From assembly GCA_004297225.1 (NCBI GenBank), contig SCUI01000014.1, positions 61,943-125,942 of the forward strand: DNA of 64,000 bases, given 5' to 3'. The stretch's first letter is position 1; the number at the start of each line of letters is the position of its first letter. Positions 18,672-26,189 of this stretch are shown here, piece after piece. The stretch comes from Lysobacteraceae bacterium (GTDB taxonomy: Bacteria > Pseudomonadota > Gammaproteobacteria > Xanthomonadales > Xanthomonadaceae). Position numbers and translations under genes: made by a program. The notes beneath the pieces are model-generated. The model saw only the letters and a list, made by a program, of their open reading frames with translations, was not told the origin of the DNA and ran no database searches.

Positions 18672-18911
18672 TCAGCCCCCGCCTGGCGGCGGGGGATCGC
18701 GGACTAGCTCGACCAGGTCCTCTATCCGGCACCCGAAATAGACACACAGCCGCTCCAAGGTGTCCGTCCGGACATGCGAGCTGTGATTGAGCATTCGCGA
18801 AAGGGTGATCCGGCCGATTCCGGTCGCCTCGGCAATCTCCACGAGGGGAAGGCGGCGCCGCTCCCGGAACTCGAAGTCCGCGATCCGTTCCTTGAGCTTG
18901 AATCGAAGCAT
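18672..18911 (-). CDS. Cro/CI-type HTH regulator
   Basis: This is a 79-residue single-domain XRE regulator. Helices 2-3 are in LPLVEIAEATGIGRITLSRM (about 21-40), followed by the conserved LERLCVYFGCRIEDLVEL segment, and the tail is Pro/Gly. It is divergent from the AlpA-like gene and integrase. Two 20-bp palindromes in the 135-bp divergent region, one overlapping its own leader, make it the likely repressor of both directions. hsdM lies downstream on the same strand, 100 bp away. Confidence 0.85.
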   Translation of the reverse strand: MLRFKLKERIADFEFRERRRLPLVEIAEATGIGRITLSRMLNHSSHVRTDTLERLCVYFGCRIEDLVELVRDPPPPGGG

Positions 18912-18927
18912 CGAGCCTGAACCCCAT

Positions 18928-19014
18928 ATGAATCGTTAGTGATTCATTAGCGTGTCTAACTTTGCAAATGGCCCTTCCTTGATACAACGGAACTGTGAAT
19001 CACAAACGATTCAC
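18928..19014. promoter_or_regulatory. Two matched operators in the divergent XRE/integrase region
   Basis: ATGAATC-GTTAGT-GATTCAT (18928-18947) and GTGAATC-ACAAAC-GATTCAC (18995-19014) share 7-bp arms and six-base spacers, with centres 67 bp apart. One sits upstream of each divergent gene. They are probable binding sites of the 79-residue XRE protein and would control integrase expression. Confidence 0.75.
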
Positions 19015-19046
19015 TTGTACCCGTAACCCCGCAAGGAGCGCCTGAA

Positions 19047-19307
19047 ATGAACCAGACCTACCTTACCACCGATCAGTTGGCTGGGCTGATCCACTACGAC
19101 GCCCGGACGATCCGCAACCGCCTCAAGGACGCGGTCCTGCTGGAGGGCACGCACTACATCCGACCCTTTGGCGGGCGGAAGATCCTCTTCATCTGGGAGG
19201 CCATCCAGCGCGATATCGGCAGCTTCTCCCTCGGCCGGGCGCCTGCGACCACGGTGGCATCCGCCGCCGGGATTCCGATGGCCAATGGCGGGCTGGCCCA
19301 TGGCTAA
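19047..19307 (+). CDS. AlpA/MerR-like HTH protein, likely excisionase
   Basis: This 86-residue protein has a winged-helix excisionase-like N-terminus (YLTTDQLAGLIHYDARTIRN followed by RLKDAVL) and a typical H-Y-I-R-P-x-G-G-R-K-I-L-F wing near residues 37-50. Such proteins bend DNA at attachment sites to direct the integrase toward excision, or activate integrase transcription. It overlaps the integrase start by 8 nt. The ribosome site AAGGAGCG lies 9 nt upstream. Confidence 0.78.
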   Translation: MNQTYLTTDQLAGLIHYDARTIRNRLKDAVLLEGTHYIRPFGGRKILFIWEAIQRDIGSFSLGRAPATTVASAAGIPMANGGLAHG

Positions 19308-20601
19308 GGTCCGCGTACGCCCCGAAGCGGGGACGCTCTATCTGGACTTCTTCTACCGCGGGGTCCGGTGCCGGGAGCAGACCGCCTTGCCGGACACGGC
19401 GGAGAACCGCCGTCGCGTCCAGGCGCTGATGAACCGGATCTCGAAGGAAATCCGGCAGGGCCTGTTCGACTACGCGGCGACCTTTCCCGAGAGCCCCAGG
19501 GCGGCGCGCTTCGCCGATGCCGCGCCCGGGCGTTCGCCCATCGCGACCACGCCCGGCACTCAGCCCCCCGCTGAGACGCCCACCTTCGCCGAATTCTCGG
19601 TGACCTGGCGCAAGGAGATGGCTCCCCAATGGCGGCGCCAGCACCGCGAGAGCGTCGACGCGACGTTCGACGCGCACCTGCTGGCCGAATTCGGTGACCG
19701 CCCGATCGGGTCGATCTCCAAGGCCGACGTGCTGACCTTCCGCGCAAAGCTCGCCGAGCTCCCCGGTCGCTCGAGTGCGCGACTGACCTCGACCACGATC
19801 AACCGGATCATGGGCTTGTTGCGCCAATGCCTCACGGAGGCGAGCGAGCGGTTCGGGACTGCCGACGTCTTCAAGGGCATCAAGCGGCTCAAGGGTCGCC
19901 GGCCGGACGTCAAGCCGTTCTCGCTCGAGGAGGTCGAGAGGATCCGCACGAGCATCCGGCCTGACTACCGCGACTACGTCACCTGCCGATTCTTCACCGG
20001 CATGCGCACTGGCGAGATCAACGGCCTGAAGTGGAAATACGTGGATCTGGACAACGGCCTGATCCAGGTTCGCGAGGTGTTCTCCGCCGGCGAGTCGGAG
20101 GCGGACGCGAAGACGGAAACCTCAATCCGGGACATTCCGATGCTGCCGCCCGTCAGGGAAGCGCTCCTGCGGCTGTGGCAGGCGCGGGACCCGGAGTGCG
20201 AGTACGTGTTCGCCACGCGCGGAGGTTATCCGATCGATGCGCACAACTTCGCGAACCGCGTCTGGTATCCGCTGTTGCGGTATCTCGACATCGAAAGGCG
20301 CCGACCCTACCAGACGCGCCACACAACGGCGACGCTCATGCTCGCCTCCGGCGAGAACCCGGAATGGATCGCCCGCCTGATGGGGCACGCCAACACCCAG
20401 ATGCTGTTCACCGTGTACTCGCGCTACGTCCCGAACCTGACGCGCAACGATGGCCAGGCCATCACCGGTCTGCTCAACAGCCGCTACCAAACCAGTACCG
20501 CCGCCGAGCCCGAGTCGACCGATGCGATGGCGCTGCTCGGGAAGCTGTCGCCCAAGGAACTGCAGGAACTCATCCAACTTTCCAGGAGGAACGCACAATG
20601 A
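19300..20601 (+). CDS. Tyrosine-family site-specific integrase
   Basis: This 433-residue phage/ICE-type integrase has an N-terminal arm-binding domain, a core-binding domain (about 110-215) and a catalytic domain. Catalytic features are Arg in FFTGMRTGEI near 234, TRHTTATLM near 338 giving the H-x-x-R region, LMGHANTQM near 361, and the Tyr in FTVYSRYVP near 373. The ATG at 19300 begins MAKVRVRPEAGTLYLDF, typical of integrases that read single-stranded-like leader folds. The AlpA-like gene overlaps upstream, and the HD/TraI gene starts on its stop (ATGA). No tRNA or clear att core is adjacent, so its attachment site in this window is unknown. Confidence 0.93.
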   Translation: MAKVRVRPEAGTLYLDFFYRGVRCREQTALPDTAENRRRVQALMNRISKEIRQGLFDYAATFPESPRAARFADAAPGRSPIATTPGTQPPAETPTFAEFSVTWRKEMAPQWRRQHRESVDATFDAHLLAEFGDRPIGSISKADVLTFRAKLAELPGRSSARLTSTTINRIMGLLRQCLTEASERFGTADVFKGIKRLKGRRPDVKPFSLEEVERIRTSIRPDYRDYVTCRFFTGMRTGEINGLKWKYVDLDNGLIQVREVFSAGESEADAKTETSIRDIPMLPPVREALLRLWQARDPECEYVFATRGGYPIDAHNFANRVWYPLLRYLDIERRRPYQTRHTTATLMLASGENPEWIARLMGHANTQMLFTVYSRYVPNLTRNDGQAITGLLNSRYQTSTAAEPESTDAMALLGKLSPKELQELIQLSRRNAQ

Positions 20602-21437
20602 ACGGACTCTCCAGCCGCTTTGCCGTAGGCGCCGGTGAGGAACCCGAGCGCATTCCAGCGCTTGTCGAGGTGGTGGAGGCTGCGGGCCCGAGTGGCAGCG
20701 TCGTCCGCATCCAGACCCATACCGGTTCGCGCTTGGCCTGGTGCTGGGTGGAATTGAACAGGCACGACACGGTCCGTCGTGGGTACGCCAGCATCCTGCC
20801 GTTCCGGCGATCCATTCCCCAGGAGGTGCTTGTCGGCTTCGAACCAAATGACCACATTCCGATGCGGGACCTTGTCCACGACGGCCTGTGCCCCATTCCG
20901 GACGTCGTGGCCCAGACCGTGGCTTTGGTGGAATCCATCGACCACCCCGGGATCCGCGAATGCGTGACCTCCGCCCTGCTCGATTCCCGCGCCTGCCCAC
21001 GGTATTGGCGTTGCCCGGCTTCCCTGGCGCATCACCATGCATTCGAAGGCGGGCTTGCGCTGCATTCCCTCGAGGTCGCGACACTCGTGGCCTCCAGCCG
21101 CGGCCTCAGCACTAGGGACAGGGATCTGGGCATCGCCTATGCGTTGCTTCACGACTATGGAAAGGTCCTCTGCTATGCCGATGGCCGCTACACCAAACAC
21201 CAGAAGCGCGGACACGTGGCGGTGGGCCTGGAACTGCTGGAGCTCCATGTCCAGAACGTCGGCTGGAGTGACCCGGAAGCAGAGACCCACCTGATGGAAT
21301 TGCTCGGCGGACCCCAACAGGGGCCCTACCCGCTTGCATTGGGTCGCATCGTCAAGGCCTTCGACCAGAAGAGCTGCGAGGCGGATCGCCTGCGGCGCGA
21401 GGCGCGCATCTCTCCAAATGAGACCGCGAAGACATGA
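20598..21437 (+). CDS. TraI-type HD-domain protein
   Basis: The 279-residue protein has a C-terminal HD phosphohydrolase-like domain with AHHHAFEGGLALHSLEVATL near 144-163 and YALLHDYGKVL near 179. This resembles the HD domain of TraI_2-type relaxases found in integrating conjugative elements. The rest of a relaxase is missing. A strong AGGAGGA ribosome site lies 8 nt before the ATG, which overlaps the integrase stop as ATGA, so it is translated with the integrase. It may help process element DNA; the exact role is unknown. Confidence 0.75.
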   Translation: MNGLSSRFAVGAGEEPERIPALVEVVEAAGPSGSVVRIQTHTGSRLAWCWVELNRHDTVRRGYASILPFRRSIPQEVLVGFEPNDHIPMRDLVHDGLCPIPDVVAQTVALVESIDHPGIRECVTSALLDSRACPRYWRCPASLAHHHAFEGGLALHSLEVATLVASSRGLSTRDRDLGIAYALLHDYGKVLCYADGRYTKHQKRGHVAVGLELLELHVQNVGWSDPEAETHLMELLGGPQQGPYPLALGRIVKAFDQKSCEADRLRREARISPNETAKT

Positions 21438-21509
21438 AATCTCATTCGTCCCGGATGCCACTTCGAAAATGTCGCAGGTGGGACGGCTCCACCGACAAGG
21501 AATCCCTAC

Positions 21510-22022
21510 ATGAAGTCTAAAGATGATCGGACTGGAACTGGCTCTCTTGCGTCGAGCTTTCTGGAAGGGCTGCGGGAGTCCCCTGCGCTCTTCTTCGGTC
21601 CTGCAATCGCAATGTGGCGATGGATGGGCCGAATCGGGGCACGGGTCTCGCGTCGGGCACCGCCAGCCTTCCGTCGACCGATAAACGCCTCGTCCCGCCT
21701 CGGAAACGCACTGCCACTCGAGCCGGAAAAATCTGTCTGGGCAGCCGTCTATGCCAGCTTTTGGGATGATCCCGCAGAAGCGATCAGGCGAGCAGATCTG
21801 GCGGTCTTCGGACTGAGGCTCGCTGCAATCAAGGACGCGTCGCCCGCCCCTGAGTTCGAACTCGCCCCACGTGGCGTGGTCCTGTCCTACGAACAATTCT
21901 GCGCCTGGTATCCGGTCGCCCTTGAGCTCGCAACGCCTCGCTCAAGATTCCGGCAACCGGACGAAATGGCCTGCCGGGACGCCTATGATCGTTACCAGCA
22001 GTCCAAGGGCGATTTCTACTGA
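21510..22022 (+). CDS. Hypothetical protein
   Basis: This 170-residue protein is not recognised. The N-terminal half has a weakly hydrophobic amphipathic stretch (FLEGLRESPALFFGPAIAMW) and is basic. The second half is acidic with Trp/Tyr-rich segments (LSYEQFCAWYPVALELATP). It is downstream of the TraI-type gene on the same strand, 72 bp apart, with AAGGAAT upstream as a plausible ribosome site. It may be part of the mobile module. Confidence 0.5.
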   Translation: MKSKDDRTGTGSLASSFLEGLRESPALFFGPAIAMWRWMGRIGARVSRRAPPAFRRPINASSRLGNALPLEPEKSVWAAVYASFWDDPAEAIRRADLAVFGLRLAAIKDASPAPEFELAPRGVVLSYEQFCAWYPVALELATPRSRFRQPDEMACRDAYDRYQQSKGDFY

Positions 22023-22111
22023 GTTGCGACTTCCGGCACAAATCTCTGCTTTTGAGACTGGAGGCTGATCCGATTTGGGGCGGGGAATTGACCCCAAAAG
22101 GAGAAATCGCA

Positions 22112-22285
22112 ATGAGATTTGTGCTCTATCGCGATCGGACCGGCAACTGGCGCTGGACTCTCTACGCCTCCAACGGCGCCAAAATCGCGGACTCTGCAGA
22201 AGGTTACGTGAACAAGACAGATGCCCGACACGGGATTGACCTCGTGAAGTCGACTAATTCGATGACACCTGTCATCGAACAGTAG
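22112..22285 (+). CDS. DUF1508 (YegP-like) small protein
   Basis: The 57-residue protein is one DUF1508 repeat: RFVLYRDRTGNWRWTLYASN followed by G-x-x-I-A-D-S-x-E-G-Y. Function is unknown; members are small beta-alpha proteins found singly or in tandem. AAAAGGAG lies 8 nt before the ATG at 22112, which is why this start is chosen over the ATG at 22052. A good terminator follows at 22300. Confidence 0.85.
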   Translation: MRFVLYRDRTGNWRWTLYASNGAKIADSAEGYVNKTDARHGIDLVKSTNSMTPVIEQ

Positions 22286-22299
22286 ATACGAGGCGCCTC

Positions 22300-22336
22300 G
22301 CGGCGACTCATCCAAATGGGTCGCCGCCTTCTTTTC
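22300..22336 (+). terminator. Rho-independent terminator after DUF1508 gene
   Basis: GCGGCGAC (22300-22307) pairs with GTCGCCGC (22320-22327) around a 12-nt loop, followed by CTTCTTTT. Confidence 0.8.
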
Positions 22337-22502
22337 GAGCAGGCAACGGTTGCCATAGAACTGGGTGCCGGTCCACCAACTTTTTGCGTGTCGCTCTACC
22401 CCTGCTCAAGCCTGCACCGAAGATTCGAGTGCCCGAAAGTCGCTAGGCCGACTCGGCCATCGTCTGAACCCAGCGAGCGCAAGCTGTCGTTCGGTGGGAA
22501 AG

Positions 22503-23261
22503 TCACGTTGTATTCTCGCCCATCGGTACGAGCCAGACTTCTTGCAGCCGGAAAAAGTCCTTCGCCAGTAACGCAAGAACGGCCCCAGGTATCAAGGCGG
22601 CGAGATTTGGTCCGAGCATTGCGAAGCAAGCAGCTGTTGATGCTCCCGCTCCAAGGATGCACAAGAAGCCCTTCCGGCGGCGTTCCTTACACTCATCCGC
22701 CCTCCGACGACTAAGCTCGGCGACTCGCTCAGACAGCCCGGCAAGCTCAGTTCGCGTCTTCCCGCCAGTTTTCGTTACGCGGCCGACCACCCCCGGCACT
22801 GCACGGAAGTTGTGGATGGTGAAGTAGTGGATACCGCGACCTGACCCCGCCTCTTCTCCTCTGGTCTTGAAATACTCGATTCGGAAAAGCGCATTGGCAC
22901 CGATTGCACTCGCGTGCCCGCGGAGCTCTGCTTTCGCCGCCTCGGGTGAATCCCGCGAGGCACCCAGGATGATCCATGGAATCGACTCGAGCAGCTCCCA
23001 TTCCGCGAGCTCCGCGCCTTTCGTCTCCACAATGTCCGGGGGCGTTTCATATCGGCAACCAGCAGGGCTGCTGACCACCCGGACACCCCGGGCACGATAG
23101 CCCTTGGGTGTGGCCGTTTCCTCGAACTCCACGCGCAGTCCTTGATGCAGCGGAGCTGCATGGACCAGGTCCTGCTCGTGGAGGTAGTAATCGATCCCAT
23201 CATCCCCGCGCACGAAGCCATACCGCTTGCTGGGAAGAAATGACTTGACTGTTCCCTGCAT
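22503..23261 (-). CDS. Cold-shock-domain protein with C-terminal membrane segments
   Basis: The 252-residue protein starts with a cold shock domain (MQGTVKSFLPSKRYGFVRGD, then DYYLHEQDL). The middle region (about 75-195) is unrecognised. The C-terminus after residue 205 has a basic turn (DECKERRRKGFLCILGAG) and one or two hydrophobic segments (about 212-245). The ATG at 23261 is chosen because it begins the cold shock domain and has GGAAGGG upstream. A nucleic-acid-binding domain on a membrane-tethered chain resembles CSD-DUF1294 proteins in outline, but DUF1294 itself is not evident. It is divergent from the 23449 gene. Confidence 0.65.
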   Translation of the reverse strand: MQGTVKSFLPSKRYGFVRGDDGIDYYLHEQDLVHAAPLHQGLRVEFEETATPKGYRARGVRVVSSPAGCRYETPPDIVETKGAELAEWELLESIPWIILGASRDSPEAAKAELRGHASAIGANALFRIEYFKTRGEEAGSGRGIHYFTIHNFRAVPGVVGRVTKTGGKTRTELAGLSERVAELSRRRADECKERRRKGFLCILGAGASTAACFAMLGPNLAALIPGAVLALLAKDFFRLQEVWLVPMGENTT

Positions 23262-23448
23262 GGAGCCCTTCCACGATGCCCTGCCGGATCTCGAGAATAT
23301 CTGAATATCCGATACTCGGCGTCGCTGTCGAGGGGCGGTGGAGCGTTCGAAGGCCGCCGCCTCTTCGGAGGAGTAGGCGACCGTGTGCAACTTGTGGGGA
23401 CCCGTCCGGGTGCTATTGCTGGATCAGTCCATCAGCCTAGAGCGTCGA

Positions 23449-23772
23449 ATGTCCGACACCCCTTCCCCAGATAGCGCCTCCGCTGGATCGTACGATGACA
23501 CTGCCTTCCAGGCGAAAATCCATGCTGCGCTGCAGTGGCGAGCTGCCACGGGCTGGCCGGGGAAGGGAGAGGATCTGGCGCTGGCCGCCCGGCTCTACAG
23601 TCGCTACCGCGGGCCTACTGAGCCCGAGGCGGTATACATGGCTTGGCATCACGATCTTGCCTCAGCCCTGTTTGATCAGCTGGCACAGACGTCGCCCCCT
23701 GAGGAACTGGGTCACCGCCACGTCTTGTGCATGCTGCTCCTGCGGGCCGCCACCCTGGAGCTCGGTCTCTAA
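23449..23772 (+). CDS. Hypothetical acidic protein
   Basis: This 107-residue protein is not recognised. It is helical, with alternating short segments such as FQAKIHAALQWRAATGWP and LCMLLLRAATLEL at the C-terminus. The ATG at 23449 is chosen over 23383 because the upstream residues look non-coding. It ends 4 nt inside the end of the convergent XRE gene. Confidence 0.45.
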   Translation: MSDTPSPDSASAGSYDDTAFQAKIHAALQWRAATGWPGKGEDLALAARLYSRYRGPTEPEAVYMAWHHDLASALFDQLAQTSPPEELGHRHVLCMLLLRAATLELGL

Positions 23773-24068
23773 TGCCTGCCGCGTGGCTTTCCGGCCCTTC
23801 GGATTCCCTTGCCATGGCGGCGGATTGGGCCGAGCTCGGATTCCAGCCCGTCGATAAACGTTCTCAGATCGCTCCCCAGAAGAAAACAAATGTCGCGCAA
23901 CTCCAGGGTGTCCAGCCGCCGGACTCCGCGCTCGACATCACTGATAAACGATTGAGATCGTCCGAGCTGGCCGGAAAGCATCACCTGAGTAACGCCGGCG
24001 TCGATCCGCAGTTCGCGCAGGCGCCGCAGGAGCACTTCGTATTCGGTTCGATGGATGGTCTTGGCCAT
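23769..24068 (-). CDS. XRE-family HTH regulator
   Basis: The 99-residue regulator has an HTH in LRELRIDAGVTQVMLSGQLG followed by RSQSFISDVERGVRRL (about 17-52), the classic Cro/CI pattern. The tail is basic. It is convergent with the hypothetical gene at 23449, overlapping its stop by 4 nt. Its target is unknown. Confidence 0.82.
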   Translation of the reverse strand: MAKTIHRTEYEVLLRRLRELRIDAGVTQVMLSGQLGRSQSFISDVERGVRRLDTLELRDICFLLGSDLRTFIDGLESELGPIRRHGKGIRRAGKPRGRH

Positions 24069-24272
24069 GGCCACGACTTGACGGCGTGGCGTCCGACGCT
24101 ATATTCAGTATTCCGATATCTGAACTCGCGATATTTGGAGACCCTGGGGAGGGCCGGAGTTCGATTGCTGTTGTCCTTCAACTGATGCCGTGTCCTGGGC
24201 GTGGGTTTTTCCCAACGGGCAAGTCCTGCTGCACGCACGGCTTTGCAGCGCGCCTTTTAGACGGAGGTAACC

Positions 24273-24632
24273 ATGACGCGATCAAACGTTCTTGCCGCGG
24301 CACTTTTAGCGTCTCTCTTGACCGCCTGCAGCTCGCCAAGTCCGACCGGCGCCTCTGGAGCCTCGGCAATGGAGATCGACCAAACCGCAGTCTGCGAGGT
24401 CACGGACTGGCACCACGATGTGGTCAAGACCGCTTGCAGCCCCGGGCAGAAAGTGCTCTTTCTCCCGAATAGCTGGGGCAACGAACAGTTGCCCGTCGTC
24501 TTCGCCGCAGTCAATTGCGACCTGCGCTTCAGTGTCGCGATGACAGTAGGCGGGGTGGCATGCATTTTCGCACCCATCGCGGGTGACACGAATACCGCAG
24601 GCGAAGAGTCCAACGGGACGAAGAAAGAATGA
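24273..24632 (+). CDS. Small lipoprotein
   Basis: The 119-residue protein starts with a lipoprotein signal (MTRSNVLAAALLASLLTACS) whose lipobox L-T-A-C puts the lipidated Cys at 19. The mature part has four further Cys (CEVTDWHHDVVKTAC, CDLRF, VACIF), suggesting disulfides. GGAGG lies 7 nt before the ATG. Function is unknown. Confidence 0.7.
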   Translation: MTRSNVLAAALLASLLTACSSPSPTGASGASAMEIDQTAVCEVTDWHHDVVKTACSPGQKVLFLPNSWGNEQLPVVFAAVNCDLRFSVAMTVGGVACIFAPIAGDTNTAGEESNGTKKE

Positions 24633-24962
24633 TGGCCGTTGTGAGGGTCGCATTTACTAGCGCGGGAGGCAAAAGAACCCTGCAGGCGACCGCTATTCAA
24701 CAAGTAGGCAAGTAGCGGCTACTTGCCTACTTGGCTACCGGTTGAAGTATCACTGCTTTCAAGGCCTTCGCCGTCCAAGTGGAGTCGGGGAAACTGGCGA
24801 GGCGCTACCATCCGGGCTTGTACGGTATCGACCGACCAATTTCGCTACCGCATGGCTCTAAGCCAAGGTCCTGGTGCCCAGCAACGGTCGGCAAAGCTCC
24901 AATCCGATACAGCTTGGCTGGACACCGTGAGGTCCCAACCGTGACTGCTTGACGCCCAGCAC
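24633..24962. other. Gene-free stretch containing a long palindrome
   Basis: No gene is supported. The main structure is the palindrome at 24701-24733, described separately. Confidence 0.5.
24701..24733. repeat. 33-bp near-perfect palindrome
   Basis: A 16-bp arm CAAGTAGGCAAGTAGC is followed by one G and its exact reverse complement. No T run follows. It could be a cruciform-forming site, a bidirectional transcription stop or a recombination site in the mobile module. Confidence 0.85.
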
Positions 24963-25247
24963 CTAGATGCTCTCAGGCCATTCCAAACGGGTCGCATAGG
25001 TAAGCGGCTCTGTCCGGCAACTCTCACGCCACCCGGAAACATCTTGGGGCAACGCCAGTCCCACACCCAGTCCGGACGGATGCCGGAACCGTGCCATTGC
25101 GGTGACATCCTCGATTGTCGGGTAGTGTCGCGCGATTGCGACAGCGCGTCGACGCATGGCAAGCGGCAGGCTGGGATCTCGCGCGATTTCAATGAGGAGA
25201 CTCCCACCCCAGAGCAGCGCCCTGGTACGTTCCTCCGGCATGGTCAT
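24963..25247 (-). CDS. BPSL0761-family protein
   Basis: The 94-residue protein begins MTMPEERTRALLWGGSLLIE and contains RRRAVAIARHYPTIED, the pattern of the small BPSL0761 family of unknown function found on proteobacterial islands. AGGAGG lies 6-7 nt before the ATG at 25247, which decides the start. The C-terminal 40 residues are not conserved in my recollection of the family. Confidence 0.7.
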   Translation of the reverse strand: MTMPEERTRALLWGGSLLIEIARDPSLPLAMRRRAVAIARHYPTIEDVTAMARFRHPSGLGVGLALPQDVSGWRESCRTEPLTYATRLEWPESI

Positions 25248-25548
25248 AAGCAGCCTCCTGTTTGCCTGACCGTAGCGTGCAGCATCCGCGTCCCACAACT
25301 TGCGACGACTTGTCGCCGCCCCTTGTCCGTCGAAACGACAGTGTCCGTGCTGGATTCGGAATGCGGGAGAGCAAAACCCTAGCGACCCGGTACCTCTGCC
25401 GGATCCGTCACGATCCAACGTGCGGCAGAAGAGGCAGTTAACCAAAAGGCTTATCGCAAGGAGCAGTTCCCATTCCACGAACATACGGGCGTGCGGAGGC
25501 CGACTGATATCAATCACCCGCCCGATAAAACGCTCGTCTCGCAGTGAA
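25248..25548. other. Spacer between BPSL0761 gene and dsbA
   Basis: I see no gene or clear terminator. The spacer separates the mobile-module genes from the RiPP cluster, both read on the minus strand here. Confidence 0.4.
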
Positions 25549-26172
25549 CTACAACTGTGCCTTTTTGATTAGCCAGATAGTTAGCGCCTCCAACTCTTCA
25601 TATGAGCCCACCTCACCGGTCATGTAACGACCGTCAACAACGAATGCTGGAGTTCCTAGCAACTGAATATGTTCATAGATCTTTCGGTCCTCTTCCAAAC
25701 GATCGGAGACTTCAGGCGACTCTGCAGCCGCTCGGAAGCTGTTCGGATCGACACCATACTTCTTATAGAAGGCGGCCATGTCCCCCACTGAGCCTTTACC
25801 CTGCAGAGTAAAGATCACGTAGTTGAAGGCGTCCTCGTGGGCCACTTTGGCGACTCCGAGCTTCTCTGCCGCGTAATACGAGCGCGCGAAGGGTTCCCAT
25901 GTCTCGGACCAAGCCACGGGAACCATACGTACCGAAACGCCCTTCGGTAAACCACTTGCTATGCGCGTCACGTTTCCCTGAAACTTGAAACAATGCACAC
26001 ACGCGTACGAAAAGAACTCCACGACTTCTCCGCTTGGTAAACCACTGCTCGGCGCAAGAACTTTGTACGCAGTCCCCGCCTTCCAATTCTTTTCAGCGCT
26101 TACAGCGGCAAGTGGCACCACCAGGGCACCAATCAGGGCCAGCAAAACTGCATTTCGCCAGGAACGATTCAT
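25549..26172 (-). CDS. DsbA-type thiol:disulfide oxidoreductase of the RiPP cluster
   Basis: This 207-residue periplasmic DsbA has a signal peptide (NAVLLALIGALVVPLAAVSA, about 8-26). The thioredoxin-fold active site is C58-V-H-C61 in FFSYACVHCFKF, and the cis-Pro loop is LGTPAF with Pro175. The usual DsbA dipeptide is P-H, so V-H is a variant that may change redox potential. The ATG at 26172 has AGGAGGTGACG just upstream and lies 17 bp after the exporter gene's stop, so it is the last gene of the RiPP operon. It probably forms the disulfide between the two Cys of the exported peptide; that role is inferred. Confidence 0.9.
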   Translation of the reverse strand: MNRSWRNAVLLALIGALVVPLAAVSAEKNWKAGTAYKVLAPSSGLPSGEVVEFFSYACVHCFKFQGNVTRIASGLPKGVSVRMVPVAWSETWEPFARSYYAAEKLGVAKVAHEDAFNYVIFTLQGKGSVGDMAAFYKKYGVDPNSFRAAAESPEVSDRLEEDRKIYEHIQLLGTPAFVVDGRYMTGEVGSYEELEALTIWLIKKAQL

Positions 26173-26189
26173 TACGTCACCTCCTTGTT

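Noticed and set aside
22016..22315. Minus-strand frame opposite the DUF1508 gene
   Set aside because: It is antisense to a clear small gene with a ribosome site and terminator on the plus strand.
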